The position numbers were made by a program, and so were the translations under genes. This document shows, in pieces, positions 48,933 through 57,473 of a DNA stretch of 64,000 nucleotides; the first letter of the stretch is position 1, and each line of letters opens with the position of its first letter. Under the pieces are notes generated by a model that saw nothing but the letters and a program-made list of their open reading frames with translations, ran no database searches and was not told the origin of the DNA. The DNA is taken from the NCBI GenBank assembly GCA_963819905.1, contig CAWFXP010000006.1, forward strand, positions 124,001-188,000, written 5' to 3'. The DNA is from CAWCQC01 sp963819905. GTDB taxonomy: Bacteria; Actinomycetota; Thermoleophilia; Gaiellales; Gaiellaceae.

Positions 48933-50045
48933 ATGACAGGCGAGGATCATCCGGGCGAGCTCGACCGGCGCGAGCTCCTGGTCAGGGGGACGGGAGCCCT
49001 TCTGGCCGCGGGGTTGGCAGGCGGATTGGTTTCGCGAGCGGCCGCGGCGGGCCTGAGGACGAACGCGGCGGGGCGACCGGCCGGCCCACGGCCGGTCGAC
49101 AGCGTCGTCCTGAACACGGTCACCGGGCCCATCCGAGGCTCGGACGTCACGTTCGCGCTGGCGCACGAGCACCTGTTCGTCGACTTCCTGGGGCCGACCG
49201 ATCCCGCGTACATGGACGTGAACTGGTCGGAGGTGACCGAGGCGTGCGTGGCCAGCGTGAACGTCCTGCGCGGCCAGGGAGTCAACCTGCTCGCCGACTG
49301 GACGAACCTCGGCGTCGGTCGAGCGCCGCTCCTGCTCCGGGACGTCTCCCGTCAGACGGGCATGAACATCCTGATGCCGACGGGGATCTACAAGAGCCTC
49401 TACCCGCCGGAGTACGCCCGCATGACGGTCGCCGAGATCGCCAACAGCTTCTACCGGGAGCTCGCGTTCGGGGTCGAGGGGACGCCGATCCGGGCGAGCT
49501 GGATCAAGATCGCGACGACGGAGAGCGGCCCGACGAGGAGGGACACGAGGATCCACCGGGCAGCCGCGCGCGCGGCCAGGAGGGCCGGTGCGACGATCTC
49601 CGCCCACTCGCCGTTCACCGATGCGACGCTCGCGGTCGTGAAGACGCTGACGAGCGAGGGCTTCAACCTCCGTCGCTTCGTCTGGGGCCACGCCCAGCCT
49701 TCGCCCGTCGAGGATCACATCGCGCTCGCGAGGCGGGGCGCCATGCTCGAGTACGACGCGATCTCGACCGACGAGGACACGTTCTTCCACGGGCCGACCG
49801 ACGACGAGTCGATGCTCGACCGCATCGAGGCGATGGTCGACGCGGGCTACGGCGACCGGGTGATGGTGACGGCGGACGCCTCCGTCTACGTCAACCCGCC
49901 CATGTTCCAGTACGACCGCCACAACGACTACGTCTACGGGACGTTCGCACCGAAGTTGCGTGCCCGGATCGGGCAGGAGGCGGCCGACAGGATCCTCCGC
50001 GACAACGTGATCTGGGCGTTCAGGAAAGGAGGTAGGGTCTCCTGA
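48933..50045 (+). CDS. Exported phosphotriesterase-family (lactonase-like) metallohydrolase
   Basis: A 370-residue protein. A Tat-like signal (DRRELLVRGTGALLAAGLAGG) is followed by the PTE barrel. Metal ligands: HxH in LAHEHLFVDF, bridging Lys in WIKIATTESG, His in SAHSPFTDA and WGHAQPS, and Asp in VTADASVY. The family includes lactonases and phosphotriesterases; in this setting a sugar lactonase outside the membrane is plausible. The frame is intact. AAGGAGG precedes the ATG and its own promoter lies at 48866. Confidence 0.86.
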   Translation: MTGEDHPGELDRRELLVRGTGALLAAGLAGGLVSRAAAAGLRTNAAGRPAGPRPVDSVVLNTVTGPIRGSDVTFALAHEHLFVDFLGPTDPAYMDVNWSEVTEACVASVNVLRGQGVNLLADWTNLGVGRAPLLLRDVSRQTGMNILMPTGIYKSLYPPEYARMTVAEIANSFYRELAFGVEGTPIRASWIKIATTESGPTRRDTRIHRAAARAARRAGATISAHSPFTDATLAVVKTLTSEGFNLRRFVWGHAQPSPVEDHIALARRGAMLEYDAISTDEDTFFHGPTDDESMLDRIEAMVDAGYGDRVMVTADASVYVNPPMFQYDRHNDYVYGTFAPKLRARIGQEAADRILRDNVIWAFRKGGRVS

Positions 50046-50127
50046 GGCCCGGAAGGGTGTGCCGGAGCCCGTCAGGCTCTTCTCGGTCGCCCAGGCGAGC
50101 GGGCTGGGCACGCAGAGCCCCGTCCTG

Positions 50128-50133
50128 TAGGTT
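50128..50133 (+). promoter_or_regulatory. -10 element for the leaderless DUF4432 gene
   Basis: TAGGTT is followed by six bases (CCCCGC) and the GTG start at 50140, with no SD. The same -10, N6, start arrangement occurs at 53802-53814, supporting leaderless translation here. Confidence 0.45.
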
Positions 50134-50139
50134 CCCCGC

Positions 50140-51235
50140 GTGCCGGAGCTCTGGGGAACGACCTACACGCGCGCCGACCTCCTGCGCCACGCCGGTCGCC
50201 TCGGGCAGGTCGCCGGCGTTCGGCTGGCCGAGCTCGGAGACGGGTCCGAGCGCTGCGTGCGCGTGCTCGAGTTCCGGACGGGCACCGGCTTCTCCTTCGA
50301 CGTCCTCGTCGACCGCGCCTTCGACATCGGTCGCTGTGAACTCGCCGGCCGTTCGCTGGCGTGGGACTCCGGCGTCGGCTTCGCCGGCCCCTGGTTCTAC
50401 GAGTGGGAGGGTCTCGGCTTCATGCGCAACTGGGGCGGCGGCTTTCTCACCACCTGCGGGATCGACCACACGCTGTTCATGGCCGAGGACACGGCCGCCC
50501 AGTATCACTACCCGCCGAAGCAGACCGAGGAGTTCCCGCTCCACGGGCGCCTCTCCAACCGCCCCGCCCGGCTGGCGGGTTACGGCGAGCACTGGGAGGG
50601 CGACGAGTGCGTGCTCTGGGCGGAAGGCGAGACGCTGCAGGCATCGGTCTTCGGCGAGCACCTCGTCCTGCGCAGGCGGATCGAGGCGCGCGTCGGCGAG
50701 TCGCGCCTGACCATCGCCGACGAGGTCGAGAACGTCGGCTGGGACCGGACGCCGCACATGCGTCCTCTACCACGTGAACGTCGGCTTCCCCGTCGCCTCC
50801 GAGGGGTCGGAAGTGCTGGTGCCCGCGCGATCCGTCGAGGCGCGCGGCGAGCATCCGGTGGAGGGTTACACGACGCTCGCCGCGCCGGCGTCCGCGTTCG
50901 TCGAGCAGGTGTTCGAGCACGAGAACGCCGTCGAGCCGGGCGGCACCGTGCCCGTCGGAGTCGTGAACCGGCGGCTCGGCATCGGGGCGTACGAGGTGTA
51001 CCGAGAGGATCAGCTCCCGCACCACTTCATGTGGCGCATGCTCGGTGAGGGCACCTACGTCGTCGGGATCGAGCCGTGTACGAACCGCACGGCCGGCCGC
51101 CTCGACGCCCGCGAGCGCGGCGAGCTGATCGAGCTCGACCCGGGCGAGAAACGCAGCTACGACCTCGAGCTGGGGGCGCTGGACGGAGAGGCCGAGATCG
51201 AGAGGTTCGCGGCGCGGGTCGGAGCGCTCGTGTGA
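50140..51235 (+). CDS. DUF4432-family aldose-1-epimerase-like protein
   Basis: About 364 residues of the galactose-mutarotase-like beta-sandwich. Visible elements: VLVDRAFDIGRCELAGRSLAW, WGGGFLTTCGIDH, EFPLHGRLSNRPA, LYHVNVGFP and VVGIEPCTN near the end. DUF4432 members occur in sugar-acid and sulfoquinovose-type gene sets and probably bind a sugar; catalysis is not shown. One extra base near 50764 (ATG-C-GTC, a Leu/Val doubling) breaks the frame. This is the last shifted gene of the window. Confidence 0.83.
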
Positions 51236-51990
51236 ACCTCGATCTCGAAGGCAGGACGTTCGTCGTCTGCGGCGCGAGCAAGGGGCTCGGCCGGGGCGTT
51301 GCCGGGGCCCTTCTGGCCGAGGGCGCGTGCGTCCTGCTCGTCTCGCGCGACCCGGCCGCCGCCGCAGCCGAGCTCGGCAGCCAGGCGATCCCCTGCGCCG
51401 CCGATCTCGAGACGGTCGAGGGGATCGATGGCGTAGTCGAGGCGGCCCGAGCGCTCGGCGCGCTCGACGGCATCCTCGTCAGCTCGGGCGGGCCGCCGCC
51501 GGGGGACGTGCTGAACACGGACGACGACCAGTGGGAGGGGGCCTTCCGCCTGCTCATCGGCAATCCGATCCGGCTGATCCGCACGCTCAGGCCCGAGCTC
51601 TCCGACGGCGCCTCGATTCTCTTCGTGACGTCGTCCTCGGTGCGCGTACCGATTCCGGGGCTTGCGACCTCGAACGTCCTCCGGCCGGGCGTGGCCGCGC
51701 TCGTGAACGTGCTCGCCGTCGAGCTCGGGCCGTCCGTCCGCGTCAACTCGATCGCGCCCGGGAGGATCGATACCGATCGGGTTCTCATGGTCGACGAACG
51801 ACGCGCCGCGGCGGAGGGCGTCTCGCTCGAGGAGATTCGTGTCCGCACGGGCAGCGCCATCCCGCTCGGCCGCTACGGCCAGCCGGAGGAGTTCGGTCGG
51901 GTCGCCGCCTTCCTTCTCTCGCCTGCCGCTTCGTACGTCACCGGCGCAGCCATCCAGGTCGACGGCGGCTACGTCACCGCCACGCCGTAG
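51232..51990 (+). CDS. SDR-family oxidoreductase with atypical active-site pair
   Basis: A 252-residue protein with an unbroken frame. CGASKGLGRGVAGAL is the cofactor loop, VSSGGPPPGD replaces the NAG motif, FVTSSSVRVPIPG carries Ser, but the YxxxK position reads SNVLR. This S-x3-R pattern defines a known SDR subgroup of uncertain catalysis. The GTG start overlaps the DUF4432 stop. The end overlaps the convergent Ldh2-type gene by 22 bases. Confidence 0.84.
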   Translation: MNLDLEGRTFVVCGASKGLGRGVAGALLAEGACVLLVSRDPAAAAAELGSQAIPCAADLETVEGIDGVVEAARALGALDGILVSSGGPPPGDVLNTDDDQWEGAFRLLIGNPIRLIRTLRPELSDGASILFVTSSSVRVPIPGLATSNVLRPGVAALVNVLAVELGPSVRVNSIAPGRIDTDRVLMVDERRAAAEGVSLEEIRVRTGSAIPLGRYGQPEEFGRVAAFLLSPAASYVTGAAIQVDGGYVTATP

Positions 51991-52970
51991 CGCCCGCCCA
52001 GCTCGACGAAGCTCTGCCAGGTCGCCTCCGGCACCGGGATGCCGGCGCGCCGGCGAGCCGCCTCGGTCTCGGTCTCCGGGTCGCCGGGCGCCTGGACCCG
52101 CTCGAAGCCGGAGGCGGGCGGTGTGGCGCGAACTGCCCGAACCAGCGCGTCCACACCGGCCGGAGCCGGATGGAGCGCCACTAGCGCGAGCCCGTTCCCC
52201 GGCTGGTCTCCGAGCGCGGCGCATCCTGCACCCGCGACGAGCCCGCCGAGGACCTCCGCCAGGAACGCGAGCGCGGAGCCCTTGTGGCCGCCCGCCGGCA
52301 GGAGCGCGCCGCCTTCATAGAGCGCCGCCGGGTCGTTGCTCGGATTCCCGGCAGCGTCCACGATCCAGCCGTCGGGGACGCGGGCTCCGGTCTCGCGCGC
52401 GAGCCGGACGCGGCCCTCCGCCGTCACGGACGTCGAGAAGTCGGCCACCACCGGAGGGCCCGCCCGGGTCGGGACGGCGTAGGCGAGCGGGTTGGTTCCG
52501 AAGAGCGGCGAGCGTCCTCCGTACGGTGCGACGCGTCCTCCAGCCGGCCCCGTGTTGCACACGGCGAAGGCGAGGCAGTCCTGGGCGGCTGCGCGCTCCA
52601 CCGTCTCGCCGAGCCGCCCGACGTGGTGAACGCCTGCGAGCGTCACGAACGCGACCCCGCTGTCGCGCGCCCGCTCGGCCGCGACCCGGGCAGCGAGCCG
52701 GGCGGCAACCTGGCCGAAGCCCCAGGCGCCGTCGACGTACAGTTTCCCGTCCCGCTCGCGGACGGTCGGAACGGCACCCGGCAGGATGCGCCCCGAGTCG
52801 ATGTCGGCGGCATACTGTACGACCCGAACGAGACCGTGCGAGTCGATTCCCTTCAAATTGGCGAGAACGAGCGACTCGGCGACGATCCGGGCCGCCTCAG
52901 AGGGCGTGCCGGCAGCCTCGAGCACCTCGCGGATCGCCCGGTCGAGCGCTTCCGCCCTGACGGCCGGCAT
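51969..52970 (-). CDS. Malate/L-lactate (Ldh2)-family dehydrogenase
   Basis: A 333-residue NAD(P)-dependent 2-hydroxyacid dehydrogenase of the Ldh2 fold. Diagnostic stretches: SHGLVRVVQYAADI, VTLAGVHHVGRLG (active His), GTNPLAYAVPT, ADFSTSVTAEGRV and LPAGGHKGSALAF. Members oxidise malate, ureidoglycolate or 2,3-diketogulonate-like acids. The ATG overlaps the stop of the HpcH-type aldolase (TGATG), so it may oxidise or reduce the product of that enzyme. Confidence 0.87.
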   Translation of the reverse strand: MPAVRAEALDRAIREVLEAAGTPSEAARIVAESLVLANLKGIDSHGLVRVVQYAADIDSGRILPGAVPTVRERDGKLYVDGAWGFGQVAARLAARVAAERARDSGVAFVTLAGVHHVGRLGETVERAAAQDCLAFAVCNTGPAGGRVAPYGGRSPLFGTNPLAYAVPTRAGPPVVADFSTSVTAEGRVRLARETGARVPDGWIVDAAGNPSNDPAALYEGGALLPAGGHKGSALAFLAEVLGGLVAGAGCAALGDQPGNGLALVALHPAPAGVDALVRAVRATPPASGFERVQAPGDPETETEAARRRAGIPVPEATWQSFVELGGRYGVAVT

Positions 52971-53785
52971 CAGGACGAGAGATAGCCGACCGTGGCCCGC
53001 AGGGTCGGATCGGCCGGAGACCGTGGCTCCGGGGCCCGTCCGAGGGCGGCCGCCAGCTCGGTCGAGGCCCCGCGCGCGAGCAGCTCCCGGTCGGTGGCGA
53101 TCGTGCAGAAGGCGAAGCCCGCGTCTGCCCGGGCTCTCGCCTCGGCACCGGACCGCGTATGGATGCCGGCGGGAACGCCGCGCTCTCGGCACCTCGCGAG
53201 GATCCGTGCGATCAGCTCGTCGAGCGCTTCTCCCGGAGCGAGCCCGTGGGAGAGCGCGAGATCGCGGGGCCCGACGTAGATCCCGTCCACGCCGGGAGCG
53301 GCGAGGATCTCGTCGAGCCGCTCGACCCCGCCCGCCGTCTCGATCATGGGGATGCAGAAGACCTGGGAGTCGGCGTAGCGTGCGCCGGTGCGCTGCCGGG
53401 AGGACACCCGCGCCGGGCCGTAGCTGCGCTCGCCGTCGGGTGGATAGCGACACGCGCGGGCCGCTCGCTCTGCCTCCTCGGGGCTCGAGACGAGCGGGAC
53501 GATCACGCCGGCGGCGCCGAGATCGAGCGCGCGCATGACGAGCCAGGGCTCGTTGGCCGGCACGCGGACGAGCGGTGGGATCCCGGAGAGCGAGATCGCC
53601 TGGAGCATCGGCCCGGCCGTCTCGAGGCCCGCGAGACCGTGCTGCAGGTCGACGCAGCACCAGTCGAAGCCGCACTGGGCGAGCACCTCGGCGGCGAACG
53701 GATCCGGGATCGAGCACCAGCCTCCGAACGTCGGGCGGCCGGACGCCCAGGCGTCCCGAAGCGTGTCGCCGAAGTCGCTCGCCAC
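52970..53785 (-). CDS. HpcH/HpaI-family aldolase
   Basis: A 271-residue class II aldolase of the KDR/KDO-type group. FGDTLRDAWASGRPTFGGW starts the barrel; the metal ligands are in FCIPMIETAGGVE and GIYVGPRDLALSHG, with CVDLQHGLA carrying the base region. It would cleave a 2-keto-3-deoxy acid to pyruvate and an aldehyde. I use GTG 53785: a TATGGT -10 ends 6 bases before it. The longer ATG start (53815) would overlap the divergent cupin start. It is coupled to the Ldh2-type gene. Confidence 0.85.
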   Translation of the reverse strand: MASDFGDTLRDAWASGRPTFGGWCSIPDPFAAEVLAQCGFDWCCVDLQHGLAGLETAGPMLQAISLSGIPPLVRVPANEPWLVMRALDLGAAGVIVPLVSSPEEAERAARACRYPPDGERSYGPARVSSRQRTGARYADSQVFCIPMIETAGGVERLDEILAAPGVDGIYVGPRDLALSHGLAPGEALDELIARILARCRERGVPAGIHTRSGAEARARADAGFAFCTIATDRELLARGASTELAAALGRAPEPRSPADPTLRATVGYLSS

Positions 53786-53791
53786 GGCGAG

Positions 53792-53807
53792 ACCATATCC
53801 GTAGGCT
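53792..53807. promoter_or_regulatory. Back-to-back -10 elements for two leaderless divergent genes
   Basis: On the plus strand TAGGCT (53802-53807), six bases, then ATG 53814 of the cupin gene. On the minus strand TATGGT (53797-53792), six bases, then GTG 53785 of the aldolase gene. Only 28 bases separate the two start codons, so polymerases would compete. Confidence 0.45.
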
Positions 53808-53813
53808 TCCGCC

Positions 53814-54320
53814 ATGGCCGAGTCCGATCCGCTTGCCGGCCGAGTGGCCCGCTTCGACGAGCTGCAGGGCAACGAGGGCCTTTTCATCGACACCGTCATC
53901 CCGGGGTACGCGCGCGAGATCTGGAGCATCATCGGACCGAACGTCGGCGAGGATCGCGGCGAACAGCCGGCCATCCCGCCGGAGGACTTCCACCTCGCGA
54001 TCCTGAGGGCGACGCCCGGGAACGGATCCGCGCTTCACACCCACACGACCGTCGAGGTCTTCGTGCCGCTGACCGGGCGCTGGCAGATCTTCTACGGTGA
54101 AGACGAGGAGCACGAGGTGATCCTCGGCCCGTGGGACGTCGCGTCCGTGCCGGCAGGCGTCTGGCGGGGGTTCCGGAACGCGGGCGAGGAGGAGGCGTTT
54201 CTTCTCGTCGTCGTCGGCGGAACCGACGCGGGACGCCTGACGTGGGCGCCGAAGGTGCTCGAGGAGGCTGCCCGGCGGGGAAAGCGGCTCGACGAGGCCG
54301 GTTACATGCCCGGCGACTGA
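53814..54320 (+). CDS. Cupin-domain protein
   Basis: A 168-residue single-domain cupin. Motif 1 is SALHTHTTVEVFVPLTGRW, with two His and a Glu; motif 2 is GPWDVASVPAGVWRGFRN, which lacks the usual final His. It may bind a metal and act as a small epimerase/dioxygenase or a ligand sensor; no substrate is evident. The start is probably leaderless, divergent from the HpcH-type aldolase, suggesting shared control. Confidence 0.78.
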   Translation: MAESDPLAGRVARFDELQGNEGLFIDTVIPGYAREIWSIIGPNVGEDRGEQPAIPPEDFHLAILRATPGNGSALHTHTTVEVFVPLTGRWQIFYGEDEEHEVILGPWDVASVPAGVWRGFRNAGEEEAFLLVVVGGTDAGRLTWAPKVLEEAARRGKRLDEAGYMPGD

Positions 54321-54331
54321 GTCGAAGTGGC

Positions 54332-56791
54332 ATGAGCACCGACGCGCTGCGTCGCGATGTCCGGCTGCTCGGCGCAGTGCTCGGCGAGGTGCTCGTCGAG
54401 CAGGAGGATCAGGAGCTCCTCGGAGCCGTCGAGCGCATCCGGCGGGGAACGCGCGCCGCTCGTGCCGGCGAGAGCCCGCGGCTCTGGGCGACGCTCGAAG
54501 CCGAGATCGCGGGCCTTCCGCTCGACCGCCAGGCAGCCGTCCTGCGCGCCTTCGCCGTGTACTTCCAGCTCGCGAACCTGGCCGAGCAGCACCACCGGAC
54601 GCGGCGCCGGCGGAGCTACGGCCGGGAAGGGAAGCTCCCGCGCGAGTCGCTCGCTGCTGCGTTCGAGCGGCTCGACGACGCCGGCGTGTCCGCCGCCGAG
54701 CTGGCGCCCGCGGCCGCGCACGTTTCGCTCGAGCTCGTCCTCACGGCCCATCCGACCGAGGCGACACGGCGCGGCGTCCTGACCTCCCACGTCAGGCTGA
54801 GCGGCCTGCTCGAGCGGCACGATGCCGGCGAGGACGTCCGGGCGGAGCTCGCGGGCGAGATCACGCTCCTCTGGCAGTCCGACGAGATCCGCCCCGCACG
54901 GCCCCGGGTCAGCGACGAGATCCGCCAGGGCCTCTGGTTCTTCGAGCGCAGCCTGCTCGACAGCGCCGAGCACGTGCTCGCAGAGTACCGCCGCCGCCTG
55001 CCCGCGAGCCCGACCCCTCTCTCGTTCGGGAGCTGGATCGGCGGGGACGCAGACGGGAACCCCGGAGCCGGAGCGGACACCGCCGAGGAGGCCCTGGAGC
55101 GGGCGCGTGTGCTCGTCCTCGCCCGCTACCAGGAGGAGGTACGGGAGCTGGCGAGAACGCTCGCGGTCTCGACGCGCCTCGTCGGGGTCTCGGCGGAGCT
55201 CACCGACTCGCTCGCGCGCGACGAGGCAGAGTTGCCCGGCTATCTCGCCGAGATCGGCCGGCGCAATGCAGAGGAGCCGTATCGCCGCAAGCTGTCGTTC
55301 GTGTGGCGCCGGCTCGGGAACATGCTCGACGGCGGCGAGGAGCCGGGCTACGGATCGGCGGCCGAGCTGGCGGCCGACCTCGAGGTGCTCGACCGCAGCC
55401 TTCGCGCCAACCGGGGAGCGCGGATCGCGGACGGCGCGCTGGCGGCGCTTCGCCGTCGCGTCGAGCTCTTCGGCTTCCACGTGGCCGCCCTCGACGTGCG
55501 CGTCCACGCCCGTGACGTGCGTGCGGGCGATGGGCGGGCGCGGGCGTTGCTCGAGCGGGTCGGTCGCCTGCGGAGTCGTTTCGGAGCCGAGGCGGCGGGC
55601 GCGGCCATCGTCTCCGGTGTCAGCTCCGCCGGCGACATGCTCGCCGTGTTCGAGCTCGCCCGTGACGACGGACTGCGCCCGGTGCCGTTGTTCGAGACCA
55701 TCGATGACCTACGAGCGGCGCCGGCGATCGTCGAGGAGCTGCTCGAAGACGGGCGGGCTGCGCCGAAGGGACGTCTCGAGGTCATGGTCGGCTACTCCGA
55801 CTCGGGCAAGGACGGCGGCTACCTGACCGCGCAGTGGGAGATCTTCAAGGCCCAGGAGGCGGTCGCCGGCGTCGCTCGCCGGCGCGGGGCCGAGCTGACG
55901 ATCTTCCACGGCCGCGGCGGCAGCACCGGCCGGGGAGGCGGGCCGACCCACGCGGCGATCCTCGCGCAGCCGCCGGGACAGCCGCCGGGCCGGTTGAAGC
56001 TGACGGAGCAGGGCGAGACGATCTCGTTCAAGTACGGCCTGCCGGGGCTCGCCGAGCGGAACCTCGAGGCGGCCCTCGCGGCAACGCTCCTGTCGGCGTT
56101 CCCCCGGGTCGTGAGCGCTCCTCTTCCGGCCGGTTCGCGCGACACGCTCGATCGCCTCTCGAAGGTCGCGCACCGCGTGTACCGAGCCCTCGTCGACGCC
56201 CCGTCGTTCGTCGCCTTCTTCCGCGAGTTCACGCCGATCGACGAGCTCTCGCTGCTCGAGATCGGCTCCCGGCCGGCCCGTCGCCCCGACGACGCGGACT
56301 TCCTGCGCTCGCTTCGTGCGATTCCCTGGGTGTTCGCATGGACGCAGAACCGTTGTCTCGTTCCCGCCTGGTACGGCTGCGGCTCCGCCTTCGCCGCAGC
56401 CGACCGAAGCGAGCTGCGCGAGCTCTACCGGATGTCCCCCTTCTTTCGCGCCCTGGTCGAGAACCTCGAGATGACCCTTGCGAAGTCGAGCCTCGCGATC
56501 TCGCACGGCTATCTCGAGCTCGTGTCCGACACTCGCCTGTTCGGGCCGATCTCCGAGGAGCACGAGCGCACGGTCGAGGCCGTGCTCGACATCGTCGAGG
56601 CGGGTGAGCTCCTCGACCGCCACCCGATCGTCCAGCGCTCGATCCGGCTGCGAAACCCGTACGTCGACCCGATGAACGCGATCCAGGTGGCCCTTCTCCG
56701 CGGCTGGCGCGAGAGCGGCGCGGAGGAGTACCGGCTCCCGCTCCTTCGCTCGATCACGGGCATCGCCGCGGCGCTCCGCAACACGGGTTGA
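54332..56791 (+). CDS. ppc: Phosphoenolpyruvate carboxylase
   Basis: An 819-residue enzyme that carboxylates PEP to oxaloacetate for TCA replenishment. Motifs: VLTAHPTEATRR (catalytic His), FGSWIGGDADGNPGAG, VMVGYSDSGKDGGYLTAQW, FHGRGGSTGRGGGPTHAAI (bicarbonate/PEP site) and QGETISFKYG; the C-terminus has RNPYVDPMNAIQVALL. It is shorter than the E. coli enzyme (883) through a reduced N-terminal region. The frame is intact. It starts 11 bases after the cupin stop, possibly by read-through transcription. Confidence 0.95.
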   Translation: MSTDALRRDVRLLGAVLGEVLVEQEDQELLGAVERIRRGTRAARAGESPRLWATLEAEIAGLPLDRQAAVLRAFAVYFQLANLAEQHHRTRRRRSYGREGKLPRESLAAAFERLDDAGVSAAELAPAAAHVSLELVLTAHPTEATRRGVLTSHVRLSGLLERHDAGEDVRAELAGEITLLWQSDEIRPARPRVSDEIRQGLWFFERSLLDSAEHVLAEYRRRLPASPTPLSFGSWIGGDADGNPGAGADTAEEALERARVLVLARYQEEVRELARTLAVSTRLVGVSAELTDSLARDEAELPGYLAEIGRRNAEEPYRRKLSFVWRRLGNMLDGGEEPGYGSAAELAADLEVLDRSLRANRGARIADGALAALRRRVELFGFHVAALDVRVHARDVRAGDGRARALLERVGRLRSRFGAEAAGAAIVSGVSSAGDMLAVFELARDDGLRPVPLFETIDDLRAAPAIVEELLEDGRAAPKGRLEVMVGYSDSGKDGGYLTAQWEIFKAQEAVAGVARRRGAELTIFHGRGGSTGRGGGPTHAAILAQPPGQPPGRLKLTEQGETISFKYGLPGLAERNLEAALAATLLSAFPRVVSAPLPAGSRDTLDRLSKVAHRVYRALVDAPSFVAFFREFTPIDELSLLEIGSRPARRPDDADFLRSLRAIPWVFAWTQNRCLVPAWYGCGSAFAAADRSELRELYRMSPFFRALVENLEMTLAKSSLAISHGYLELVSDTRLFGPISEEHERTVEAVLDIVEAGELLDRHPIVQRSIRLRNPYVDPMNAIQVALLRGWRESGAEEYRLPLLRSITGIAAALRNTG

Positions 56792-56879
56792 GCGGACGGC
56801 CTTGCCAGGCGGCAGCGGTGCGACCACGATACGTGGTAGCCCTCCCGAGGAACGACGCCATCGACAGGTCAACGGAGCT

Positions 56880-57102
56880 CCGCGAGACACGCGCTGCGCA
56901 GTCCGGGACGATCCCGGCGCTCCTCGCCGCCGCGGCAGAGCGTTCGGCGTCGGCGCCGGCCCTCTGCGCGCAGGACGGCCGATCGAGGAGGTGTTCGATT
57001 TCGTGGCCGATGAGCGGAAACGAGCCGCGATACAACCCGCGCATGCTCCGTGCTCAGAAGATCTCGCCGGGACCGATCGGTCCCGGAGCTCGATTCCGCT
57101 AA
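56880..57102 (+). pseudogene. Fused remnants of an acyl-CoA-ligase N-terminus and an SRPBCC-family protein
   Basis: The 418-base gap after ppc (56792-57209) has no intact gene. Bases 56880-56975 in frame read TELRETRAAQSGTIPALLAA then AAERSASAPAL, like the first residues of AMP-dependent acyl-CoA ligases. From 56976 another frame reads RPIEEVFDFVADER and, after a shift, NEPRYNPRMLRAQKISPGP, like the start of polyketide-cyclase/SRPBCC proteins, stopping at 57102. Both are N-terminal stubs only. I see nothing recognisable in 57103-57209. Confidence 0.5.
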
Positions 57103-57209
57103 GTTTGCCTCAGTGGGGCGACCGGTGGCGACGAGCGAGATCACGGGCTCCGAGACCTGGAAGCTCGAGAGCCGTCCGTCTCGGTGACCGCAACCGACGA
57201 GCCGCCCAC

Positions 57210-57419
57210 GTGAGGAAGGACGTTCGCGAGTTCATCCGCCGGCTCGAAGCCGCCGGGCTCAGCGTCGAGGCGACGCCGGGCCACTACCGCGTCCTGCGTG
57301 ACGGCAAGCCGCTCCGCAAGGCGAATGGAATGCCGTTCATGCTGCCGTTCTCCCCTGACACGACTCGGTGGCGCCGAGCGGCGACCGTCGAGCTTCGCAA
57401 GCTCGGAGTCGACCTCTAG
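57210..57419 (+). CDS. Small HicA-like protein
   Basis: A 69-residue basic protein (VRKDVREFIRRLEAAGLSVE, then TPGHYRVLRDGKPL, ending TVELRKLGVDL). The length, an N-terminal helix, a GHYRV strand with a His and the C-terminal helix resemble HicA-type double-stranded-RNA-binding-fold toxins, but no HicB-like antitoxin is next to it. It could equally be a stand-alone hypothetical protein of phage origin. GTG start without a clear SD. It converges with the alpha/beta hydrolase gene. Confidence 0.5.
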   Translation: MRKDVREFIRRLEAAGLSVEATPGHYRVLRDGKPLRKANGMPFMLPFSPDTTRWRRAATVELRKLGVDL

Positions 57420-57473
57420 AAGGCTGAGACGCAGGCGGCGTCTGCCCTCACCGGGCTTGGGCGATCCTCGTTC

